A DNA stretch of 64,000 nucleotides, from the NCBI GenBank assembly GCA_014338405.1, contig JTDE01001048.1, forward strand, positions 95,014 through 159,013. The letters run 5' to 3'. This document shows, piece by piece, positions 50,966-62,689 of the stretch. Below the pieces are notes generated by a model. It was not told the origin of the DNA. It worked only from the letters and a program-made list of their open reading frames with translations, and made no database searches. The DNA is from Paragonimus skrjabini miyazakii. Taxonomy: Eukaryota; Platyhelminthes; Trematoda; Plagiorchiida; Troglotrematidae. The position numbers and the translations under genes are program-made. Positions within the stretch are counted from its first letter, which is position 1. Each line of letters opens with the position of its first letter.

Positions 50966-53900
50966 CACTGCTCACTACTAAGGCTACTGTCTTCCAAATG
51001 AACTGAGGGAATTGCGTACCCGTTAGTATCTCAATGAGTATCATGGCCAAGTAAAACTTCTCACGAGCACTATGGCTTATTTAGCCACCTACTTGAGGCA
51101 AAGGTTTATTCAATTCACTGATGTAAACAAAATCACCTTGATTGTTTTATGTAACAGCAGTACCACGCATCAGCGGCTGTAAGAACAGATGTGCTCTTGT
51201 GAACAGATGTCTACATTTCGATCAATAATTTCCCAGAACTAATGTGCCTTTTGTGCCATGTTTATACGCAAAGTATTCGCGCACTCCCCGATTTGTGGCA
51301 TTTCTTAAAATATTTCCGTGAATCACTCCTCCCAAGCCCGTTATGTTCACATAGACTTACGCAACCTCTACTGTCATGTATCCTTAAAAAGTAGTGGATC
51401 TCCGAATTTGCTCGTGTCAGGTACAACTGATCTCAGACATTTGTAAGCAAATCGCAGTGTAGCACGCAGTGTGGTCAGTTCTAAAATTCTGCCATTCTCT
51501 TATTGTGTTCATTGTTTATTTGATTTGTTAGTCTATAGTTCCATCCACACGTAGCCTTCTTAGCCATAGAATGAAGCGCCACATAGCATTTCGTTGTTGC
51601 GGTTTACCAATAGCATGTTAAGCAAGATTGCACAAAAGCTGATCGACCTATTCAAAAACTATTGTATAACCCACTAGCCTCCGTATTTACATTGTGCGCG
51701 ACCATAAAAAGCGAACTAAAACTGCTTGCTTGCAGAGTGTATTATAAAAAAGTCTAACTTAAGACCCATATGTGTATTTTATTTAACTAAAATGTTTGTG
51801 ATCTCCAGATCTGTATTGAAAAAAGGACGTTGGATAGGTGCTTCTGAGCTAATTCGAAACATCAGACTTGATAGTTTGTTTAATGAATGATCGAATTACA
51901 ATGCCCTCATTTATGTGGTTAGATGATAAGTAGAAGTTATCAAGGAGGTAAATTCCTCAAATTACGATGAACGTTATTGTCATATATCATAGACCTACTT
52001 CGGTGTACATGCATGCGTCTGTTCCGAGTTCGTTCCACTCTCTCATCCACTCCGTTTTTGTCAACCATTGTGTAATTACAAACTATGAATGCTTCAACAA
52101 AAATCGAATTCGTCGTGTTATGCATGATTTATTATATTCCTATGTTCACTTCCCACCGATTTTAGCACGTTGGTATTCGCTGGAAATTGGAATTCCCGCC
52201 GACTTTTCAAGCTGGTTGAATTGTACACGCCCTCCTTATACCTTCTCGAGGTCAGCGCATGTTGTACCGAAGAAAAGTACTACATCTGGTCTTAATAAGC
52301 TTACCTTTTGCCCAGTCTCTACAGCTCATGGACCAGTGTGTCATAATTATCATAATGTACTCGGGTCAGTTTGTGTTGCCCTTGACAGGAAGCCAGCTTC
52401 AACGTTACGCTTCTAGCTGGCTGCTTTTCTTACCTCATAGTCGCATCAGAACTGGTAGGTATTTTGGTTGGTTTAGGGAAATCCTATCGGTACATGAAGT
52501 TGGACCCGAGGAAATGCTTACGTAGGTGATGCTGATGATTCCATGGGTCTTCTCGATAAAGTTATTTGAAGAACAAAAGCACATAACAGTACCGGTGACC
52601 TCCACTAATACTTTCAGTTTGTGCACTTTTGGTACAAGGTTCGGAAGTTCCGCAATTCTATCAATGCATACGTTCACTCCGGATGTAGTCTACTCTGCAG
52701 CGCGACCGAGGGCCTGTCCTTGTCTTCAAAACACGTGTATCGATGTCAGAAGTGTGCAATCTGGCACGAACTTCTTAAATATATTCTGGAACGGTAGCGC
52801 GAGAAGAGTTTTCTTCATAAAACGCGGCTGAAATGTGAAAAGGTTGATGCCAGATATGGCGTAATTCAACACTTTAAGTGCAGACTAAGCAGGAGTGGAT
52901 ATCGTTTCTTAAATGTATTTTGCGTTATGCGCACATATTCGAGAAACCAGCAATCATTTTCGGAGTAAAAATCACTACTTTGGTTTGCAGTAAGTTGAAC
53001 ATTCACATGCAGCGGATATTTGTTTGCAGCGCTTTTGGTCTGCCGAGAGATGCCATATATGAAAGACTTGAGTACAAAATGTTGTATCAAGAAGTACTGT
53101 TTGGTCATAATCTCTGGAGATGCACGGGGAAATAAGAGCCAAAGCCGTTAAGCTCAGAGCTAACTCTGTGCTTGGGAACACGAGAGATCCAGCAAGTGTG
53201 ATGAAGAAAGAAACCAAAACTGCCCCATGAACAAGACTGTGCATCGATGGTGGACTTCTGTAGGTCGGTGTCAACTGGCTAATTGAGTCGGGCTGACTCA
53301 TGTGAGTGTGTGGTACCACGCAACATTTGGCAGACGCACGTGAAGATGGTTTAGATTGTTCTGTGTGTGAACAGGTGTGACCTTGGGTTTCGGTCGAACT
53401 AACTGGTAGCACCAGACCGCCCAAGCCGTCTACCGAGCAAGGTGACAGACTTACCTGGAAGGTGAACGGACATGTTTACTGGTACAAACGATTGTTTGAT
53501 AATACGATCTAGCCAGTTTTGTCCTTCGTTCAGTCGGCGCACAGTGTGTGCATGAATTGTGATGGATCTCGGCTTTCCACTTATGTACGGTCCATCGGGG
53601 GCTCCATGACCAGAATTTGCTTTCCCCACTGATCGTCTTGAGTCGATGCTTTATTTTGGAAGGCCGGTAAATGTGGTAAACTTCATGAGTGACTGAACTT
53701 AAGGACAGAGATAGAGGGGGTTAAATTATTCTGTTCCAGTCTTCGGAGTGTGTGCGGTGATTTCAACAGACACCAACTTGACAGGAACAGACGCTCTGCA
53801 GCAGTGGTGTTGATCACTAAACCACACTTTTTCGATACAGGCCTCGCGCGTAGAAGATAGCCTTCACTAACAAAAAACATTACAACCGCGGAAGGTCTGG

Positions 53901-54059
53901 GAAACATAGTTGTACTACCTGTGAGTCCAAATTCACCAACGTTATTTCCCCAGGTTACTGGTCTAAAACAAATTTTGTGTGATAACTGACAAGAATGTTA
54001 TCCAGTCTGAAGTTCATTTTCCAGAAGCGCCAACCGAACTTTTTAAAAGCCTACAAATA

Positions 54060-54180
54060 GCGCGATTGATGGAAGCCAGCTACGAAAAATCTGGGCTTCG
54101 GCTGGATTTCAACCGGCGATAAAACAGCATGTCCAAAGATTTCATGCAGTCTATCACCGGGGCCTCAAGCCACCCAAAGG
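54060..54180 (-). repeat. tRNA-derived SINE-like copy 1
   Basis: On the minus strand GGTTGAAATCC (54104-54114) fits the B-box at all but one position. It sits in a T-arm-like hairpin (GCCGG/CCAGC, 7-base loop). AGGCCCCGGTGATAG (54151-54165) resembles an A-box about 36 bases upstream. Immediately after the B-box comes CAGCCGAAGCCCAGATTTTT, which recurs in the opposite orientation at 54757-54776. This supports a repeated element over a lone tRNA relic. Confidence 0.52.
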
Positions 54181-54382
54181 GCCCAGAAATTTCATGTTTA
54201 GACTCATTTGCCTACCCAAACTGCGGTGTCCTGCGACATTGCTGAGACTCAGTCCGAGGACAACACGGTCACAAACTAGATCATATTTAAAGGGTTTGTG
54301 ACCAATCAGTGAACAAGGACAGAGGTGGGCCAGACAAAGATCCAGACAGTACAGTGATGTCCCGATTAATGGACGAGCGTTT

Positions 54383-54498
54383 AGGCAGGGTTCCAGAAAT
54401 TGGCACGAGGCTGAGAATGCTCGTGAAGGGCGAAGTGTGTGGGCGGGGTGCCAGAAATTAGCACAAGGCTGTGAATGATCGTGAGGAGCAAAGTGGCA
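54383..54498. repeat. Imperfect 58-bp tandem duplication
   Basis: Two consecutive units of 58 bases (first CCAGAAAT at 54393, second at 54451) share most positions: G-rich start, CCAGAAATT, GCAC, AGGCTG, GAATG, TCGTGA and AAGTG. The second copy differs by about ten substitutions. The duplication accounts for the internal repeat in the overlapping 176-codon minus frame (54154-54684), which I therefore do not call a gene. Confidence 0.85.
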
Positions 54499-54700
54499 CA
54501 TGACAGTGACGACTATGAAGGTCATTTCGAACCGAATGAGATAGGCCATTCCAAAGGTAAATAAAACGGTATTTTCGGGGAATTGGGTTCTTCCCCGGCA
54601 GATACCCACTAAATTATCTAGTGGGCTGAGTACCCAACAAAGGTATCTCAAACGGCTGAGGCCAAAATTCACCAACACCACCATTGAGCAATGAAATTGT

Positions 54701-54716
54701 GTTACTTATAAGTAAC
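54701..54716. repeat. Perfect 16-bp palindrome
   Basis: GTTACTTATAAGTAAC reads the same on both strands. It lies about 15 bases before the large hairpin at 54732. No function is evident. Confidence 0.9.
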
Positions 54717-54731
54717 GCGGCAAATGTCATA

Positions 54732-54800
54732 ATTTAGATGAGGCCCAGTTGCAAAACCAGCCGAAGCCGAGATTTTCCTCAGTTGGGTCTCATCTAAAAT
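54732..54800. repeat. 20-bp stem hairpin holding an inverted SINE-like copy 2
   Basis: Left arm 54732-54751 pairs with right arm 54780-54800 over about 20 bp with one bulge. Several pairs are G-U, so the structure pairs better as RNA than as DNA. The loop side contains CAGCCGAAGCCGAGATTTTC, matching the segment after the B-box of copy 1 in the opposite orientation. GTTGCAAAACCAG just upstream corresponds to a damaged B-box. Confidence 0.7.
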
Positions 54801-56449
54801 GTAAAAGCTGCAAAACGTGACGCGCCAGATGAACCTTGCTCCACTCATTTTTCGCCCATAAAGGTGTCGGAGAATAGAAAGTCATTGTTCAATCATCCAG
54901 TGTACAAATCTGTTCCAGCTTGAGCAGTTTGTTTGCGTCACACCTAAGTTAACAGATTTCGCCAAATTTCATGATGGAAGCATCGGCCCACGCAATATGC
55001 TGACTGAACAAAAAGCAAACCTGGCAATATCATATCATGCTTATTAAATATTGTCCACATTTCAAAATCATTTCTGAACATGAAGTCTTAAGAATTATGT
55101 AGTACATATTTGTTTAGCCACAGAAGTCACATCGCACTGTCCGCTTAAACGCACAAAATCGTTCACTGCCACCTAAAGCACATTCGACATGCTCATTAGC
55201 TATCACGATACAGGTAGATTGACGAGACAGTCACATCTCACTTTTAATATTGCAACGACTGGTAGCCAATTGTACTGTTCTAATTAAGGTAGTATACCAC
55301 TTGATAATATCGCTGTGACAGAAACGAACAAATTCTGTTGTGAGGCGCAGTTTCTGAATTGTTCAGGTGCAGTGAACTACCCATATATTATAGTGCTCAT
55401 TGTCTAGTAGTGTGCATGTGTACAGTGCAGATTAATTTATAATATTCGTAAGATTCAATCATGTTTAACCAGAAAAGCATGTAGCTTGTTCCAATTTGAC
55501 TAGTGAATTCTTGTTTAATCACATCCGTCATGGGTAATAATTTCATAATAACTTTGTCAGCCTACCATCTGCATTAAGTGAACGTACTAGAGTTCATTCC
55601 TTCATGTACATAAGACTTTAGGTAACATCAACCATTTGTCTTCAGCTACTATGCACACCATAAGTAAGAAAACACATGTAAGTAAACACGATGCTACCTA
55701 TAGCTGCAATCTAAGTGTAAGAGTTTGTATACACCATTAAGTAGCCCAAATTGGAGGCTACCGTGTTGGTTAACCCAAGTGGCGATTTTAACTAAATTTT
55801 CCGGACCACTGGAATGTTTAAGACCATATCTACCACAATATTGGAAGTTTTATGGCGTCCACTCCACTTTTTGTCTGTTCTGGTTTCAATGTATTTGATA
55901 AGAGGTACGTGGTTTCAAACGCATTGATGAAGTATGTTTTACAAAGGCAAAATGTCACACTTTGTACTAGACAGATCGCCTGCATACGATGACCTACCGC
56001 CACCATTATTTGTCCAGGGTGTAGTCATTCTGCATATTGACAGTGTCATTTGTCCATATCAGTACATCAACAGTAAACAAATACCGCTCAACATGTCAAT
56101 GATTTCTTTGATTTCAACTTGGAGAGAAGTCTTAGTCAAGGGGTCATCGAGTGGAGTTAACAGGACAGTTATTGTGTCTCCTCTCGGGGCGATCGGCAAC
56201 CTGATCAGTACTCAAAAGCGAAAGTGGTGGAGTGTCCAAATATGATAATGTGGTCGTGCCTAATGTGAGGTCAACGACGCAGTTGTAAACACGGTTGGCT
56301 CATGAACAGTGCGTCCGTGGTACAAGTCCCGGTAGTGGCGATGATATGCACTACTGACGAGCTCTAATGAGAGCGAAACTCGAGTATAGTGCTTCTTTCG
56401 AAAGGGGCCAACTGGAAAGTCTATGGGAATACGACAGCTGAGATCAATT
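54801..56449. other. Gene-poor region
   Basis: Short frames only. Sequence at 56.3-56.45 kb might include more of the family B PLE RT (a damaged DD box near 56340), but its spacing to the next block does not fit, so it is left out. Confidence 0.45.
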
Positions 56450-57336
56450 GTGGCTGATATTCGTTCTATATTGTACATATGACTTAAATTTCGCAAAGTA
56501 TGCGATAGAGCAGCCAAATGAACGTTTTGGAGAAGAATCAAATCCGGCAAAATATACAGCGCTTAATGCACTGCAATTCCACTTACAGCGATCAGTATTT
56601 GCAATTTTCTTTTTCTGCACCAGTCACTTACAAGCGAGTTCTGCTGCGAACCCTGTTTCATAGAGCCCAAAAGATATGCACCGATGACTGCTTACTAGGA
56701 GAGGAGGAAAGGATGAATAATGTGCTGCTCGCAAACGGATATCCTCAATAGTTCATCGATATTCACAACCAGAAAAGATTGACCAGGACTACCATGAGTA
56801 CGTTCCCTAGGAAACAGGTCTTTTTGAACCTACCTTTCAAAGGCGATCATATTACAACTGATGTACTTCAAAAATTACAGTCCGCCCTAACTCGTACATA
56901 CCCTTCGGCTGAATTGGGGTTGCTACACCCAACTAGGAGTGTCGCTCAGCTTATTCCTAACCGTGACCTACCGAAATGTTCCTTCTCACATGCAATCTAT
57001 CAGTTCACTTGCAGTTGCGGTGACGTCTATATCGGCAGAACAGATCGGTGCCTACGACAAAGAATGGCTGAACATGTGCTCAAGTGGTTGTTGCGCACCA
57101 TTACGTAACAGGTAATGGCAACAGAGCGAGTGAGACGAAATCCGACCTCATCCACTGCAAAACACCTGTTGGAAACAGGTCACATTGTTGACCTCATCAA
57201 CTCGTTCCAAGTGTTGTTGCGTAATCGGAACCCGAAATGGCTTGCCTTCTCCGATGCAATGTTAATCAATACTCGCTGTCGGGTCCTGTGTGTACATAAG
57301 CTGTTGACTCACGTAGTTTGTCTGTCCTGGAACTGA
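56450..57336 (+). pseudogene. Penelope-like element, family B copy 1: RT thumb + GIY-YIG
   Basis: The copy starts inside RT after the catalytic box: LNFAKYAIEQPNE (56484-56522) matches the segment before FLDIL of family A. One frameshift near 56515 leads into a single frame to a TGA at 57334-57336. That frame carries TYSDQYLQFSFSAP, RAQKICTDD, LLANGYP, LNLPFKGDHI, YPSAEL and then IYQFTCSCGDVYIGRTDRCL (from 56995) with RMAEH and AKHLLETGH: a full GIY-YIG domain with CCHH ligands. Two premature stops interrupt it: TAG at 56749-56751 and TAA at 57106-57108. It is 5'-truncated and dead, about as old as copy 2 or younger. A hammerhead follows 85 bases after the stop. Confidence 0.92.
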
Positions 57337-57420
57337 CAGTAATCCTTGTTTCATGTAAACCCAATCGTTGATTGTTTCCATTGTTGTTGCTATCCGCATG
57401 TCCTGTATATTCTAATGTTT

Positions 57421-57470
57421 TACGTTCGTGACTGAAGCGAGTAAACGAAATGTTAACATCTCGCGACGTA
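57421..57470 (+). ncRNA. Hammerhead-ribozyme motif of PLE-B copy 1, long stem I
   Basis: TACGTTCGTGA (57421-57431) pairs with TCGCGACGTA (57461-57470) to give a 10-bp stem I with one bulge. Between them are CTGAAGC (core CUGANGA with the last A changed to C), GAGTAAAC (weak stem II), GAAA (57447-57450), ATGT-TA-ACAT (perfect stem III) and UC at the cut site. Compensatory pairing in stems I and III is strong evidence for a hammerhead origin. The core substitution would probably reduce or abolish cleavage. Confidence 0.68.
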
Positions 57471-60072
57471 TGTCTTTTATCGCTATTAGGGGGAAAATAT
57501 AGAGTTTAAAAACAACCGTCAACTTTTATTGTTTTTCTTATATGTTTTTGTATACACTGTTTTTTTAACACCATTCGTAACTTTGTTCGAAGGCACACAC
57601 ATTCTTTTCAATTTTTCTGCTTGATATGATAAAGGACGCGAATCTCCGCTCTCAGTCTCTCATTTTTCTCCGAATAATGGCGGGTAAATTAATTGCATGG
57701 TGAAATCTTTTTGCCTTGTAGTGTCTAATGTTTGTTAGCGATGTCGCGTGTGGAATTGTATTTATCCATGTCGTTCCAATCTGTTATTTGACGTTGTGTT
57801 TCTTTTTGCGTGTGGCGATCGCTTAACTTCAACAGACTTCATCTTGTCTGTGAGTCGTTTCATTTTTATCAGTACAAACCTTATCCAAGTCGTGTTTGTA
57901 TTTATATATATTATGTACATATATACTTGCATCTGTTTGTTACCTTTACACTTTTCTAGCTTTATCCAACTCTTGATTGCTTACCATTTTATTGATTAAG
58001 CCACTACAGATTGATGTGAATGAGAATTGAACAAAGGGATACATCTTTTTCTTTCAATTGAAGTAATGTAGGTTGTCTTAGAAGAAATATGTTCTACATT
58101 TGCTAGTTATTCGATGCTGGTGTCTGAATAATTATTGGAAGCCGTATGAAGTACTTTTAAGGTGGGTTTTGTTAAATGTTTGACGCCTCCGCAAAGTTGT
58201 TTTTAACGTTTAATTTAATATAAGCCATTGTCTCCTTCGTTGCGGCTTTTCGAAATATTTCACGTTTCTTTTCTATTACTGGTTTCTCATAGATATTTGC
58301 TATTGAACTCCTTCGCATCTGTAATCCACAAGACTGCTGTGGTGAATGAATCAAACAATCAAGTATATATGCACGCCCCAGAGAAATTGTTCTGTAAGAC
58401 AAAAAATGAAATGTTCTGTTTTTCTTGGGTTTTAGTATATATATATATATATATAAGTAAGGATGTTGGAAAGTCCCGAATACATTACGCGTCAGCAGTA
58501 TAATTATGTTTTCAAGAGAATCGTTTATATTGTTTCATTTTAACCAAAAATACTCACAACTTTTCCACTGTCCTAACAGAACCCGCGCTGGTCCTCAGTT
58601 TTGATGTCCGAGATCTTCCCACCGGCTGCCCTCCAATAATGTTGCATACCCCATCTCCTTTTGCTGCTTGAGAAATTACTACCACTCCCTAATAACATAT
58701 TGTGTCTACCAACTGAGTTATAATTTCATTTATTCTTTGTTCAACAGTTTTGTGTGATCCACATTCTAACCACCTGGGGGTTAATATAGTGAAAACACTG
58801 GCGTGAGTGATTCATACATTTATTGTTCGAAATTGCTGAAGTTGGATGTACAAAGCCGGATCTAAGGCAGCTTCGCAGATGCTTTGACTCAGTTGCCTTA
58901 AGGTTTGGTAAAGGTTTCAAGTCATTTATGGATATCCATTCACCAACAGTCATTGTGGCTTAATCATTGCTGATCACGAATAACGATTATGGAGAGTTTA
59001 CTATATTTTCGCCTCTTTCGACAGTTTTACAATCCAGGCGCTTTGCAACACTATTGGTCACGAAATTGTGGCCCAATCCCTGGTAACAAATAGTACGATT
59101 CAGTTTACTATGTGCACCGTGGAAATGTTGTTGAAAAGTCTGGGTAGTCAATGTTTTTTGAAAGTTCCGTGGCATCCGTAGTCTAAATGGAAATTTGCCA
59201 TTACAACGAGGAGAACAATCCACTCTACTGATGCAACTCCATTTGTTCAGCTTAAATACAGTAGAGTAGATGTGTCTTGAATACATTACGGAGATGTGGA
59301 TTTAACAGCTGATGATAGCTTGCTGAATCTGTCCCCGAATCAAATCGTTGTAAACTAACATGTGATGCATAGAATTCACAGAAGTAGTCTGTCACTTTGG
59401 GGATGATATTTGTTGTGCCGAAGGTATAATACGTGATACACATGGTAGAATAATGTGCTATATACTTTATTTATCTGGTATTCGGTAAATAGCCGACGTG
59501 AAATGCAATACATCTACTGCAGAGAATTTTACATTTGTTTCGTCTATATCTTTTTCGACAGATGTGGTACAGAAGAAGGTTAAGAGGAACTGCTAGGACC
59601 TACTGGTAAGAAAACTTCGAAAGGTTAAAGGGCCAAGAACGTCACCGTCGTAATAAACGTGAGGTTAATTCAAACTACTGTGATCGTAATAGCTGAAAGT
59701 TATCATTTTCTCTCTGTGTACTGGTTTAACTGCATAATTAACACTGCTTTGTCACACTTTTCAATTTTAAGCTACTGCTGTTGTGTTCCACAACATTTGC
59801 GGTTGATATTACAAACGTTACTTTACAAAATAACAATTGGTTTTGATATTTTTATCAATGCGCATATATGTGATGGACTGAATAACCTCAGCGGATGAAA
59901 TAATCAATCGTCCGAACAAACAGAATCACATCATTTATCAAATGACTCAAGGTATATGTATATGATGAACTCTTCTGGCTAGTGTTTGTACGGGAATTAG
60001 TTTCAGTTCCTTTCATCTGATCATGCATTCATCGCTAAGAATTCTCATGAAAGTCAGATGAAGCAGTTCAGA
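57471..60072. other. Gene-poor region
   Basis: No recognisable gene. T-rich sequence follows the PLE. A TA microsatellite is listed separately. Confidence 0.5.
58436..58455. repeat. (TA)10 microsatellite
   Basis: Uninterrupted TA run of 20 bases. Confidence 0.95.
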
Positions 60073-60185
60073 GTAGTCCGGTGGTAGCGTAATGTTGTAA
60101 ACCCTCCAAAACGATACGTTGATTCGATCTCGGTATAGTGGTGCGCTCGGTAAAATCGGATTCTCGTCCCGGTAATAATTCACAT
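60073..60185 (+). repeat. tRNA-derived SINE remnant
   Basis: TAGTCCGGTGGTAGCG closely resembles a tRNA D-arm (TAGCTCAGTGGTAGCG) and serves as an A-box. About 36 bases on, GATTCGATCTC resembles a B-box. A second pol III-like segment (GTGGTGCGCTCGG ... GGATTCTCGTCCC) follows directly, which may be the SINE body or a second degenerate head. No tRNA fold closes. Confidence 0.48.
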
Positions 60186-60849
60186 GAAAATCTCAGTCCC
60201 GAGTAGTACCGCGACTGTCCCGTATTCGCTCCCAAGGCAAGTTAAAAGACGCGTTCAAAATAAGAAGCTTTGTTCCGCTACAAAATGTGTGCGGCTAGGG
60301 CGACAAGTACAAAGTATTTATAGGGCACGTCATGAACACACATTCCCACCACATCATGAGAAAGAGTCAGGATCGCACATGGGCATAGCGGTATAAAAAG
60401 TCTCAACCGATTTGAACAGTTCCGCTAGTTCGGCCTGAGTCGAGTGGTTTTTTCCTCTTTCTCACGACAGAGGCGCTCTGGGACGGTCACAGGGTGGGCG
60501 CCCTAACACGTAATTAACCCACATGTAGTGTCTTTTGTTATTTAAAACTTCAAGCTTCGAGCGGAAGTAGAAAACAAAGGTTGTACAGTTTTCGCTTGCG
60601 TTTTATGGACGCCTGGTTCAGATAATACTGTGGAAGATGCCGGTATTGATTAGAAATGTTTAGGGATAGTCAAAACAGAAGTCGGCGGAGAAATGCAGAA
60701 GGAATTAGACGCGTGGTTAATAAAGCTGTAGCAAACGTTGCTCGACTTCGGTTGTATGTTTTAGGTAGCAATCGGAAATGGTCACCTTTATGTGTTATCT
60801 GTAAGTGGGCTTACTTAAACGGTCAGGACGGTCTGGACATTCTGTTTGT

Positions 60850-61708
60850 GTCGCTGTATAGAGTCTAGCCGAAACCTTTGATCTTAACAATGAGTAGATG
60901 ACTCACTACAAGTCTTCGATATTTTCATTTCTAGGCGGTTAGACGGTAGACTTAGCCGGTCTGTTCACCGAAGAGCCACATGGAGTGGGCAGTAATTACA
61001 ATTCTCCTCATTTTTGCTCCTGGCTTAAAAACGCGATTTAGTACGAAGACTTTTTATCGAGTAGAAAACTTGTGCACGGCCGACCGCAAAAAGTCTGAAG
61101 AGCAACTCTTGATGAGTGTTCTGCTTACGAATGGGTATCCGATCAGACCTATTGTAATTCACTTTAACGAGCAAGTGGCCAGCTCTTAACCACAATCACC
61201 GCGGAAGAAGCAGGTTTTACTAACCTCCCTTACACAAAAGAACACCATATTGGTGCTGTTAGTCGAAAGTTTAAATCTGCTATTGACCGCACTTATCCCG
61301 CAACGGAATTGTGTTGGTAACTTTCTGCCCGCAAGTCTAATCCTTGATCGTTCTTTCTTGGATAACTACCTCAAACGTCATCTACCTGGTCTTGAATCAT
61401 ACGTCGGCAGAACGAAAACGAGTTTACGACAAAAGAAGGCGGAGCACATTCCGAAATTGTTACTGCAGTTAGGTGCTCAAACCGAGTCAGCATACCAACA
61501 CTTGAACAGAAATCCGGCGTCTTCGAGAGCGAACCACTTAATCGTACCAGGTCATGTAGTCGACCTCACTACTTCATTTATTGTCCAACTGACCAATCCC
61601 AATCCCGAGGTGTTGGCGTTTTCCGAGGCGTTGTTGATCAAGTGTCAAGCTTCGGTCCCATGTTGGCGGGAGGTGCTGAGCCAGTCACATGTGTTGCCGT
61701 GGAAGTGA
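60850..61708 (+). pseudogene. Penelope-like element, family B copy 2: RT thumb + GIY-YIG, frameshifted
   Basis: Blocks in PLE order are spread over all three frames. QVFDIFISRRLDG and RSVHRRATWSGQ (60910-60992) are followed by ENLCTADRKKSEE and VLLTNGYP (up to about 61142). FTNLPYTKEHHIG and AIDRTYPATELCW (61212-61317) lie in a shifted frame. Then, in the frame ending at TGA 61706-61708, come ESYVGRTKTSLRQK, AEHIPKLLLQL and SRANHLIVPGHVVDL. At least three frameshifts and a stop make it dead. The C-x-C zinc ligands before YVG are lost, unlike in copy 1. The 5' limit near 60850 is uncertain. A hammerhead-like site lies about 100 bases after the stop. Confidence 0.87.
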
Positions 61709-61799
61709 GACGGTTTACCTCACTTAGATTGCACCCATATAACGTTGGCTCGTTTAACTGTTTGCCACCATGCTCCTAACTTAAAAACTTAATGTTTTG

Positions 61800-61840
61800 T
61801 GTAATCACCTGATGAGAATAAACGAAATGCTTATACTTGG
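61800..61840 (+). ncRNA. Hammerhead-like core of PLE-B copy 2 (stems decayed)
   Basis: CTGATGA (61809-61815) and, after a G...C closed loop, CGAAA (GAAA at 61824-61827) give an exact conserved core. This is better than in the other copies. Stem III (ATGC-TT-ATAC) and stem I no longer pair well, so cleavage is unlikely. Flanking words such as TAATGTTTT upstream and TGTC...ATTAG downstream match copy 1, showing shared descent. Confidence 0.55.
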
Positions 61841-62099
61841 CAATGTTTGTTTGCTTGCCGTCCTGTCGCTTAATCGTAATTAGCAATTGTAGACCTGGTG
61901 TATGTGGTTAGCTCTGGTTATACAAATAAAAACGTTTTCATATGTGTATTTACCTCATTTTTTCAATTTACGGTTTTGAAAAAAAGGTTCCCAATTAAAA
62001 AAAGACATGATTGTTTTTATTTCGATTATTTGTATGTGGGTTAACACCATATCTATTTTATTACATAAGTATTATATTCCAGGACGGCGATGCACGATA

Positions 62100-62375
62100 T
62101 CGAGGATTGATTAGAAAGATCCCAGGTACCATCGCTGAGGGGGGACAGTAAGAAACACGAGCTGAGAAACTACCGACCAGTAAGCCTCACATCAGTTGTC
62201 CTGATACTGCTAGAAAGAATGATTAAGGATGGGATTGTGAGGCACCTTACTGAGAATAAGCTTTTTCCGCGGACCACTATGGGTTTGTGAGGCATATGTC
62301 TTGTCTCACTAACCTGGTTTGGTTCCTTGATGAGATCACAGAAATGTTGGATAGAGGTAGAAACACACCAAATAA
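62100..62375 (+). pseudogene. CR1-type LINE RT fragment 1
   Basis: HELRNYRPVSLTSVVLILLE (62156-62215) is the classic first RT block of CR1/Jockey LINEs (N-Y-R-P-V-S-L-T-S). It continues through RHLTENKLFP, then a frameshift near 62270, then DHYGFVRHMSCLTNLVWFLD and EITEMLDRGRNT, matching Q-H-G-F-x-x-x-x-S-C-x-T-N-L-L-x-F-x-D. The fragment ends before motif A. It differs enough from the next LINE (for example SVVLILLERMI against SIAGKCLQLTI) to be a separate insertion. Confidence 0.85.
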
Positions 62376-62689
62376 AATTCATATACTTCTGAAAAATACA
62401 TTTCAGTAAGTCACCAACAATTTGAAAAATGTTTTTTCGCGCCCATATGGCCGTTCTCAACTTGTTTCGGCCTTGAAATACCATGCCGGCGAATTGTACA
62501 ATTGTCCGCACCAAGTATACGCGGAAAATTGGGGAAGTGAAGGGTGCGGGAAGCAATGAAAATTACGCTGTATAAAACGTTCCACCGGGGGATGGGTCGC
62601 GCTGTTGGTAAGCAATCAGCACAAGTAGTGGGATGCCCCATTCTCACTAAACACCCAGAACATACAGGCAATTTCCTGCTACATTCAGG
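62376..62689. other. Unassigned sequence between two LINE fragments
   Basis: Overlapping minus frames of 86 and 128 codons cover this 300-base interval. They show no family motif and are probably incidental. It may be unreadable endonuclease sequence of either LINE or the original insertion site. Confidence 0.4.

Larger units (their letters stand above)
46939..54060. other. Gene-poor region with weak relics
   Basis: No confident gene. A candidate host exon at 47.2 kb and a faint PLE RT relic at 50.75 kb are listed separately. At 52-54 kb several frames of 75-150 codons overlap on both strands. They show no family motif, and their overlap argues that they reflect a locally lower stop density and not genes. 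Confidence 0.5.

Noticed and set aside
51967..53424. Cluster of long overlapping frames on both strands
   Set aside because: The frames overlap each other on opposite strands and carry no motifs. Low stop density alone does not support genes.
54154..54684. 176-codon minus-strand frame
   Set aside because: It runs through a 58-bp tandem duplication and a SINE-like segment, shows no family motif, and its internal repeat is explained by the duplication.
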